The notes under the pieces: generated by a model
The model's database searches: none
The model's input: the letters and a program-made list of their open reading frames with translations, nothing else
Told to the model about the DNA's origin: nothing
In this document: one piece after another, positions 56,324 to 64,000 of the stretch
Layout of the letters: each line of letters opens with the position of its first letter
Numbering within the stretch: the stretch's first letter is position 1
From: Neoarius graeffei
Taxonomy: Eukaryota > Chordata > Actinopteri > Siluriformes > Ariidae
Reading direction: 5' to 3'
Assembly (NCBI RefSeq): GCF_027579695.1
Contig: NC_083589.1
Coordinates: 30,692,835-30,756,834 of the forward strand
Length of the DNA: 64,000 nt
Translations under genes and position numbers: made by a program

Positions 56324-57307
56324 CTGCGAGAAAAAGAAACACAGTAAATACACTGCAAGCCCTCTGTAACCAACTCTTTTACGATGAACTTTTGCATATA
56401 ACGAACTAAGTTCGTGTCCCCCGCCTTTAATGACAATGAGTCGGAGTCTTCAAAAATAATCATCACTGTGTCACGTCCATGCACGTTGGCACTCAGAGCG
56501 TGCAGCGCCATTAGGACTAATCACTATCTGTTCTGGATTCGCAGGCAATCACAGTGCATGCTTATAAAGATTCTCTAAACACACAGACTTACCTGTACCC
56601 GGTACACTATACCTTGTGTTTCACGTGATTAAGCCTTTTGTAACACTTTGTTGATGGTTTCCGACTCTGTTTTGTACAACCCCAATTCCAAAAAAGTTGG
56701 GACGCTGTTTAAACTGTAAATAAAAACAGAATGCATATATAGGGTATGCATTCCCTATATTATGCATATATAGGGAATGCATAATATAGGGTTTCCATGA
56801 TTTGCAAATCATGGAAACCCTATATTTCATTAAAAATAGTACAAAGACAACATATCAAATGCTGAAACTGAGAAATGTTATTGTTTTTTGAAAAATACAT
56901 GCTCATTTTGAATTTGATGTCAGCAACACATTTCAAAAAAGTTGGGACAGGGGCAACAAAAGACTGGAAAAGTTGTGCAGTGCTAAAAAAAAAAAAACAA
57001 CAAATTTAGTTAACTGGCGACAGGTCAGTAGCATGATTAGGTGTAAAAAGAGTGTCTCAGACAGGCGGAGTCTTTCAGAAGTAAAGATGGGGAGGGATTC
57101 ACCGCTCTGTGAAAGACTGCGTGGGCAAACAGTGCAACAATTTAAGAATAACGTTGCTCAATGGAAAATTGCAAAGAATTTGGCGATCACATCATCTATG
57201 GTACATAATATCATTAAAAGATTCAGAGAATCTGGAGAAATCTCTGTATGCAAGAGACAAGGCTGAAAACTGACATTGGATGTCTGTGATCTTCAGGTCC
57301 TCAGGAG

Positions 57308-57512
57308 CAGAGGTGGAAGAACCCGGGTGCAGAAAGTAAAAACCCTGCCATGTTTTTGCTCCAGCCAATTCAATGAACCAGCTGATCCTAATTACCACAT
57401 CCCCTAAGCCAGGTTGATGAGCTAATTGGTGAAATCACCTGTGTTGAGAGCACAGGCAGAAGGAAAACCTAAGCAGGACTTTTACTCTGTCAATCCAGTT
57501 TTTCCACCTCTG
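57308..57512. mobile_element. 205-bp hAT MITE (CAGAGGTGG)
   Basis: Ends CAGAGGTGGAA and TTCCACCTCTG; perfect 8-bp duplication CTCAGGAG at 57300-57307 and 57513-57520. Confidence 0.95.
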
Positions 57513-57929
57513 CTCAGGAGACACTGCATTGAAAACAGACATGTCTGTAGTGGAAATCACTGTATGGGCTCAGGAACACTTCAGAAAACCATTGTCTGTG
57601 AAAACCGTTCATTACTGCATCCACAAATGCAAGTTAAAACCAGATATAAACAATATCCAGAAACACTGCCACCTTCTCTGGGCCTGAGCTCTTTTTATGA
57701 TGGAAAAGAGGCGAAGTGGAAAATTGTCCCGAGGTCTGACGAAAAGGAGAAATTCTTTTTAGAAATCATTGACACCACGTCCTCCAGGCTAAAGAGGAGA
57801 GGGACCATCCGGCTTGTTATCAGTGCACAGTTCAAAAGCCAGCACCTGTGATGGTATGAGGGTGCATTAGTGCACATGACCTGGGGAGCTTGTACATCTG
57901 GGAAGGCATCATTAATGCTGAATGATATA

Positions 57930-59513
57930 CAGTGCTCAGCATAAATGAGTGCACCCCCTTCGAAAAGTAACATTTTAAACATCTCAATGAACACAAACAA
58001 TTTCCAAAATGTTGACAAGACAAAGTTTAATATAACATCTGTTTAACTTATAACTTGAAGGTAAGGTTAATAATATAACTTAGATTACACATTTTTCAGT
58101 TTTACTCAAATTAGGGTGGTGCAAAAATGAGTACACCCCACAACAAAAACTACTCCATCTAGTACTTTGTATGGCCTCCATGATTTTTAATGACAGCACC
58201 AAGTCTTCTAGGCATGGAATGAACAAGTTGGCGACATTTTGCAACATCAATCTTTTTCCATTCTTCAACAATGACCTCTTTTAGTGACTGGATGCTGGAT
58301 GGTGGATGCTGGATGCTCAACTTGTCTCTTCAGAATTCCCCAATGAAAATAATTTCTTTCCACCACAAAGGTGAAAGCTACAAGAAGATCAGCAAAGCTT
58401 TACTTATCAGTCAGAATACTGTAGCAAAAGTGGTACAAATATTTAAGAAAGATGGAACTGCAACCATCTCACAGAGACGTCCAGGTCGTCCGCGGAAGTT
58501 AACACCTCGACAGGAGCGTCTTCTGATGAGAAGGGTTGAAGAAAATCGGCATGCAAGTTCACTGCAGTTATCTAAAGAAGTAGAAAGCCAAACTGGGGTG
58601 ACTATTTCCTGTGACACAATACGGCGTACACTGCAGACGAATGGTATACATGGATGCCGTCCACGAAAGAAGCCTCTCCTAAAGCCCAGGCACAAAAAAA
58701 GCCCACCTAGAGTTTGCCAGGGCCCATGCTGACAAAGATGAAGACTACTGGGACTCTATACTCTGGAGTGATGAGACCAAGATAAATGTTTTTGGAACTG
58801 ATGGCTTCAAAACTTTATGGCGTCGCAAAGGTGAGGAATACAAAGAAAAATGCATGGTGCCTACAGTGAAACATGGTGGTGGCAGTGTCCTTATGTGGAG
58901 CTGCATGAGTGCTGCTGGTGTCGGGGAGCTGCATTTCATTGATGGCATCATGAATTCACAGATGTATTGCTCTATACTGAAAGAGAAGATGCTACCATCA
59001 CTCCGTGCCCTTGGTCGTCGTGCACTTTTCCAACATGACCAAACACACATCTAAGGCCACTGTTGGATTTCTGAAGAACAGGGTGAAAGTGATTCAGTAG
59101 CCAAGTATGTCTCCTGATCTGAACCCAATCGAACACCTATGGGGAATTCTGAAGAGACAAGTTGAGCATCACTCTCCATCCAGCATCCAGTCACTAAAAG
59201 AGGTCATTGTTGAAGAATGGAAAAAGATTGATGTTGCAAAATGTCGCCAACTTGTTCATTCCATGCCTAGAAGACTGGGTGCTGTCATTAAAAATCATGG
59301 AGGCCTTACAAAGTACTAGATGTAGTAGTTTTTGTTGTGGGGTGTACTCATTTTTGCACCACCCTAATTTGAGTAAAACTGAAAAATGTGTAATCTAAGT
59401 TATATTATTAACCTTACTTTCACATTATAAGTTAAACATAGATATATTATTTAAACATAGAGATTTAAAATGTTACTTTTCAAAGGGGGTGTACTCATTT
59501 ACGCTGAGCACTG
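57930..59513 (+). mobile_element. Tc1-like transposon with about 400-bp inverted arms
   Basis: TA at 57928-57929 and 59514-59515. Ends CAGTGCTCAGCATAAATGAG and GAGCACTG. The left arm (57930-58341) is the reverse complement of 59140-59513 and so includes an inverted copy of the 3' part of the transposase gene, after which the forward transposase starts at 58343. Confidence 0.92.
58343..59319 (+). pseudogene. Tc1-like transposase, broken
   Basis: Reads MKIISFHHKGESYKKISKAL with an HTH (LISQNTVAKVVQIFKK), then GRPRKLTPRQE. An extra base at about 58703 (AAAAAAAGCCCACC) shifts the frame. ILWSDETKINVFG (first D) follows in another frame. A deletion in TTCCAACATGACCAAACACA removes the NDP of the QHDNDPKH block. 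NPIEHLWGILKR (final E) is intact before LTKY-stop. The N-terminus is missing, replaced by the inverted arm. Confidence 0.92.
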
Positions 59514-60090
59514 TATACACATTTCAGAGCAATATGCTGCCATCCAGACAAAATCTTTCATGGAAGGCCTTCCTTCTTGCAGCAAGACAATGCCAAACCG
59601 CTTTCTGCACATATTAAAACTGCATGGCTCCATAGTAAAAGAGTCTAGGTGCTAAACTGGTCTGCCTGCAGTCCAGACCTGTAAAACATTTTGCGCATTA
59701 TGAAGCGCAAAATACGACAAAGGAGACCCCGAACTGTTGAGCAACTGAAATTGTATGTCAGGCAAGAATGGGACAATATTTCACTTTCAAAACTACAGCA
59801 ATTGGTCTCCTCAGTTCCCAAAAGTTTACAGGGTGTTGTTTAAAGTAGAGGTGATACAACGTAGTGGTAAACATGCCCCTGTTCAAACTTTTTTGAAACG
59901 TCGCTGACATCAAATTCAAAATTAGCACATATTTTTTTCAAAAACTATAAAATTTCTCAGTTTCAACATTTGATATGTTGTCTTTATATTATTTTCAATG
60001 AAATATAGGGTTTCCATGATTTGCAAATTAAAACATTCTGTTTTTATTTACAGTTTACACAGCATCCTGACTTTTTTGGAATTGGGCTTG

Positions 60091-60264
60091 TAATTTGGAT
60101 TTGGTTCTTTGTCTCTGACTTTGATATCCTGTCTGTGCCATTGCCCATTTCTCACTGATTTGGGTCTGTTTGCCAGCTTTTTTTAAAAAAAAAATACAAT
60201 TCTTACATCTAATCATATCTGATTTCTGGCAGATGGAGAGCATCTTATGTTTACGAGTAGCCAT
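60091..60264 (-). pseudogene. pogo/Tigger transposase N-terminal fragment
   Basis: - strand frame from ATG at 60264: MATRKHKMLSICQKSDMIRC, matching the K-R-K-x-x-LS-x-x-K-x-x-hI-x start of CENP-B/pogo-type DNA-binding domains. Cut at 60091 by the element with CAACCCCAATTCC ends. No further transposase was recognised beyond that element. Confidence 0.55.
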
Positions 60265-60391
60265 GACAACAGTGTTTACAGAATAAAGAATCGAGTAAAA
60301 CTACTTTTAGCTAAGAAAATTAAGTCATTTTAAGGGATTTTTTTTAAGTCAGTGATTGCTGTTCTTGATAATTGTTAGTGAGTGACACCTA

Positions 60392-62010
60392 CAGTGCCTT
60401 GCAAAAGTATTTATCCCCCTTGGTGTTTGTCCTGCTTTGTCGCATTACAAGCTGGAATTAAAATGGATTTTTGGGGAGTTAGCACCATTTGATTTACACA
60501 ACATGCCGACCACTTTAAAGGTGCACATTGTTGTTTTATTGTGACACAAACAATAATTAAGATGAAAAACCAGAAACCTGGAGTGTGCGTAGGTATTCAC
60601 CCCCTTTCATAAGAAACCCCTAAATAAGAGCTGGTCCAACCAATTCACTTCATAAGTCACATAATTAGTTGATTAAGAGCCACCTGTGTGCAAAGTGTCA
60701 CATGATCTGTCATATGATGTCTGTATAAATCAACCTGTTCTGGAAGGACCCTGACTCTGCTACACTACTAAGCAAGCAACATGAAAACCAAGGAGCCTCC
60801 AAACAGGTCAGAGACAAAGTTGTGGAGAAGTATAGATCAGGGTTGGGTTATAAAAAATATCCCAAACCTTGAATATCCCAGGGAGCACCATTAAATCCAT
60901 TATAGCAAAATGGAAAGAATATGGTATCACTACAAACCTGACAAGAGAAGGCCACCCACTAAAACTCACAGACCGGGCAAGGAGGGCATTAATCAGAGAT
61001 GCAACAAAGACACCAACAATAACGCTGAGGGAGCTGCAAAGAGCCACAGCGGAGATGGGAGGATCTGTCCATAGGACCACTTTAAGCCATACACTCCACA
61101 GAGCGGGGCTTTATGGATGAGTGGCCAGAAAAAAAGTCATTACTTAAAAAAAAAAAATCACATTTGGAGTTTGCCCAGCAGCATGTGGCAGACTCCCCAA
61201 ACACATGGAAGAAGATTCTCTGGTCAAATGAGACAAAAATTGAACTTTTTGGCCATTATGGGAAATGCCATGTGTGGCACAAACCCAACACCCTGAGAAC
61301 CCCATTCCTACAGTAAAGCATGGTGGTGGCAGCATCATGCTGTGGGGATATTTTTCATCTGCAGGGACAGGAAAGCTGGTCAGGACTGAAGGAAAGATGG
61401 ATGGCACTAAATACAGGGCAATTCTGGAGGAAAACCTGTTTGAGTCAGCCAGAGGTTTGAGACTGGGACGAAGGTTCACGGTCTAGCAGGGCAATGACCC
61501 TAAACATACTGCTAAAGCTACACTGGAGTGGTTTAAAGGGAAACATTTAAATGTCTTGGAATGGCCTAGTCAAGCCCAGACCTCAGTCCAATTGAGAATC
61601 TGTGGCAGAACTTGAAGATTGCTGTCCACCAACACAACTCATCTAACTTGAAGGAGTTGGAGCAGTTTTGCCTTGAGGAATGGGCAACAATCCCAGTAGC
61701 TAGATGTGCTAAGCTAATAGAGACATACCCCAAGAGACTTGCAGCTGTAATTGCAGCAAAAGGTGGCTCTACAAAGTGTTGACTTTTTTTTTGGGGGGGG
61801 GGTACCTATGCACACTCCAGACTTCTGTTTTTTTTTCATCTTAATTATTGTTTGTGTCACAATAAAAAAAAAAAAGTGCACCTTTAAAGTGGTAGGCATG
61901 TTGTGCAAATCAAATGGTTCTAACCCTCCAAAAATCCATTTTAATTCCAGCTTGTAATGCGACAAAACAGGACAAACACCAAGGGGGATGAATACTTTAG
62001 CAAGGCACTG
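60392..62010 (+). mobile_element. Tc1-like transposon (CAGTGCCTTGCAAAAGTAT)
   Basis: TA at 60390-60391 and 62011-62012. Ends CAGTGCCTTGCAAAAGTATT and TTTAGCAAGGCACTG, inverted repeats about 220 bases long. One + strand transposase relic. Confidence 0.95.
60781..61782 (+). pseudogene. Tc1-like transposase, heavily mutated
   Basis: Start MKTKEPPNRSETKLWRSIDQ at 60781, with frame changes. PGSTIKSIIAKWKEYG (HTH) at about 60881, LTDRARRALIRDATKTP, then [13 protein letters not shown]: the first catalytic Asp is Asn. [21 protein letters not shown] is intact. The QQDNDPKH block reads [17 protein letters not shown] (stop, and Asp to Gly). A one-base loss in CCTAGTCAAGCCCAG shifts the NPIENLW block out of frame. 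Two of three catalytic residues are gone. Confidence 0.92.
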
Positions 62011-62426
62011 TAAGTGAGGCTCGTTAAGCCTTTGTTTCATCACATTAACACGTATTGTTAACTTGACTGCAGACTTGATTACTTATTGTTTGTCTCTGGG
62101 GGGAAGAGGAGCGCATGGCTCAGGCCCTGTCCACACGGCAACGGATTCAGGTGAATCTGATAAAATTGTTTATCGTTTCGGTCTGGCGTCCACACGGCAC
62201 CAGCGTTTTGGGTGCCCCAAAACGATATTTTTTGAGAACGGGTTCCAGAGTGGAAAAATCTGGCAACGGCGCCGTTGCGAAGTCGTCTGGATGAGTAGAA
62301 CGGATTTGTTTACGATGACGTCACAACCACATGACTAGAACAAGCAGCACTCTCGCTGTTTTGTATGAACCACTGCATTGCATTCACTTTTGTATACAGC
62401 TTTTCTTTTAAATAAACAAGTAACTG

Positions 62427-63191
62427 AGGCCATGTACACACGTAGCCGGGTATTTTTAAAACCGAACATTTTCCCCCCCTCCGTTTATAAAAATGTTTTA
62501 TCCACACCACCTCGTCTTCGAAAAAAATCCCTTCCACACATAACCAAACATCTGCGTTTTCAATCACATTCATAAGCATTCCAAACCTGTAGATGGCATT
62601 ATTTCCCCAAATCCTACCCCCTAATCACATCAGAATAGCCTTCTGTTGGCGTCACTTCCGCCTAAACATAAAACATGGCGCCAAGCTCGTTCGTCTGGAC
62701 AGACTCGGAGACAGAATTGCTTCTAAACACAATTTTGGAGTATAAACTTCAAAAGACGCAAGAAAACGTTGATTGGGAATCTTGTCAAAGCAAATATGTG
62801 GACATATTGACCCTGTTTTTGGAGCAGTAGTTGGGCTTCTAAAATTAAACATGTAAATAGCACCTGCACAATAATTAACGCTTTCAAGGCACTACTGTGA
62901 TCCATTACTCGTTGTCCATGCTTAATCTGGCTTCAGTAAACAAAGGTCGCACGTTTGACGTCAGGGCAGATTTGTCATTTTTTTGGCGCAGATTGTGACG
63001 TTCTAAAACGCAAAACTCCGGTTATCTCTGTCTACACGAAAAGGCATACACGGAGTTTTCAGAAATCTTCACTTTGCCCGGAGTTTTTTTAAATATTCGT
63101 TTTTGATGTGTTTTCATGTGGATGACAGGCCAAAATGTAAAAAAATATCTTCGATTTAGCAGATACCCGGCTACGTGTGGACGGGGTCTCA
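62427..63191. mobile_element. nested TIR element (ACACACGTAGCCGGGTAT)
   Basis: Left GAGGCCATGTACACACGTAG plus CCGGGTAT; right GATACCCGGCTACGTGTGGA plus CGGGGTCTC. No transposase. Target duplication not resolved. Confidence 0.75.
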
Positions 63192-63229
63192 ACCATTTCT
63201 TGAATTTCTTTTTTTTATTGGATAAGACT

Positions 63230-63310
63230 GCTTTTCAAAATGTTCACACACAATATAAAAAGTTATATAAATTATATAAAAATGCTTTTCAAAATGTTCA
63301 CACACAATAA
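63230..63310 (+). repeat. short tandem duplication
   Basis: CTTTTCAAAATGTTCACACA followed by CAATA occurs twice, about 52 bases apart (63231 and 63283). Confidence 0.8.
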
Positions 63311-63902
63311 GAAAATTAAGTTATATAAAACTATGCACACTAATAAAACTAATTTGTACACACAGAAGGCACGATTTCCTCGCGTAGTCGCATCCATCTT
63401 CTTCTTGTTGTTGTGTGCTTGTTCCTGTGAGTGCTTCACGCCGGGTAGAAGAAGGGGTTTATGTGCATGCGTCCTACTTCTTCTATTGTTCTGGTGTCTC
63501 CGATGGGACCGTCTTACAGCGCACGTAGAGGTGTGGCATGTGTATTGCATCATTTTCAGCAAGCGTTGCGTTGCCATATGTACCTGATATTTTACTGATC
63601 CGTTGCCCATGTGGACGCGGTATTTTTTTAATAAAATCCCGTTGCCGTTGTTGTGTGGATGTAGCCTCAATGATGTTTTTTTTTGAAGACTCCGACTCAT
63701 TGTCATTAAAGGCAGGGGACATGAATTTATTTCGTTATGTGCAAAAGTTAATAGTAAAAGTGTTTGTTTTAGCAGGGTTGCAGTGTACTGCTCATCCAAA
63801 CAATGCGGTTGTTTAGAGTGGAGTTCTAACACATTGAGAAAATGAATGAATTTGCACACATACTGTCAACATAATATACACCTTTATTCATACACTCAAA
63901 TA

Positions 63903-63920
63903 ATGTGTGTGTGTGTGTGT
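63903..63920. repeat. (TG)n tract beside laminin splice donor
   Basis: Nine TG units, just intronic to the donor of the penultimate laminin exon. Confidence 0.9.
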
Positions 63921-63929
63921 GATTACCAC

Positions 63930-64000
63930 TTAGATTTTGTAATCTGCTGATGGCATCATTCACTAAGTTCTTTGCCTCCTGCTGTAGTTGTTCTGCTCTC
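63930..64000 (-). CDS. laminin subunit beta, penultimate exon (partial, cut by window edge)
   Basis: On the - strand this reads RAEQLQQEAKNLVNDAISRL then QNL and one base (A) before the donor gtggtaatc (63929 downward). The codon is completed by AG of the last exon, giving QNLK-LERTF. The heptad pattern matches the end of the laminin beta coiled coil (in LAMB1 the equivalent region reads ...LQNEAK... then KDLERKYEDN). One residue (D in human LAMB1) is missing at the exon junction. The donor abuts a TG repeat. The exon continues beyond the window. Confidence 0.85.

Larger units (their letters stand above)
56677..60090 (+). mobile_element. mariner/Tc1-type element (CAACCCCAATTCC), carrying two insertions
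   Basis: Left CAACCCCAATTCCAAAAAAG and right CTTTTTTGGAATTGGGCTTG, TA at 56675-56676 and 60091-60092. Inner copies of the AAAAAAGTTGGGACAGGGG / CCCCTGTTCAAACTTTTTTG motif give IR/DR structure. A decayed transposase (VAQWKIAKNLAITSSMVHNI HTH-like at about 57150-57215) is present. Contains the hAT MITE at 57308 and the Tc1 at 57930. Confidence 0.9.
62122..63668. mobile_element. TIR element (GGCCCTGTCCACACGGCAACG)
   Basis: Left GGCCCTGTCCACACGGCAAC and right GTTGTTGTGTGGATGTAGCC, imperfect inverted ends. CGTTGCC/GGCAACGG words recur inside. No coding. The smaller element 62427-63191 is nested in it. Confidence 0.65.
56351..63785 (-). mobile_element. pogo/Tigger-like element, outermost in laminin intron
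   Basis: About 115-base inverted ends 7.4 kb apart: CACTGCAAGCCCTCTGTAAC at the left against GTTGCAGTG at the right, with AATGACAATGAGTCGGAGTC / GACTCCGACTCATTGTCATT at the inner edge. TA at 56349-56350 and 63786-63787. The end sequence with ATAACGAA words and the transposase start at 60264 point to the pogo/Tigger group. Almost all its length is later insertions. Confidence 0.75.

Noticed and set aside
63272..63859. 195-residue - strand frame near the laminin exon
   Set aside because: Lies within transposon sequence (TIR element and Tigger end), composition AT-driven, no laminin similarity.
1..64000. A wholly new defence or metabolic system
   Set aside because: Only two ordinary vertebrate genes and transposon relics are present; nothing in the window supports a multi-gene system.

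Overview
This window is eukaryotic genomic DNA from a bony fish. It contains intron-split vertebrate genes, Tc1/mariner, hAT and TTAA-flanked DNA transposons in large numbers, and seven copies of a tRNA-derived SINE of the kind described in teleosts (Mermaid/V-SINE type). A catfish or related teleost is my guess from the SINE; the species cannot be fixed from the sequence alone. There are no prokaryotic operons, CRISPR arrays, rRNA genes or true tRNA genes.

Only two host genes are supported. A TMCC-family gene (transmembrane and coiled-coil protein, closest to tmcc3) lies on the + strand as three coding exons at 18259-19184, 27442-27577 and 34061-34363, with perfect GT/AG borders and compatible phases. 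They encode 454 residues ending in two membrane helices. The first short coding exon is not found and is probably upstream of the window. On the - strand are the last two coding exons of a laminin beta chain: 63930-64000 (cut by the window edge) and 56187-56323, ending in the conserved VYSTCL tail. The two genes converge, tail to tail, about 22 kb apart.

Most of the rest is transposon. Layout: 870-2462 Tc1 copy; 5257-6702 TTAA element R1; 8607-10019 TIR element with two nested MITEs; 10851-12838 a 310-bp tandem repeat split by a SINE and a TTAA MITE; 14153-15226 SINE and MITE S; 15492-17013 hAT with BED-type transposase remnant; 17459-18041 hAT MITE; tmcc3 intron 1 (19185-27441) with a W element and a five-layer nested stack; intron 2 (27578-34060) with a Tc1 split by a SINE, a MITE, duplicated repeats and a minisatellite; 34671-43229 three hAT-type elements and a SINE/MITE/SINE nest; 44066-46641 MITE S and R1 copy 2; 47515-55530 MITE X, SINE, a Tc1 copy carrying two further elements, a fold-back Tc1 fragment and an element carrying SWIM-type coding remnants; and the laminin intron (56324-63929), almost entirely one pogo/Tigger-like element stuffed with at least five later insertions.

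All transposases seen carry stops, frameshifts or lost catalytic residues, so none looks autonomous. The value of the window is the very readable insertion history (exact target-site duplications give the order of events) and several non-autonomous elements that carry exon-like host or transposon coding pieces (THAP-like start, acidic N-terminal exon with splice donor, SWIM zinc-finger exon pair). I did not find a clearly new functional system.
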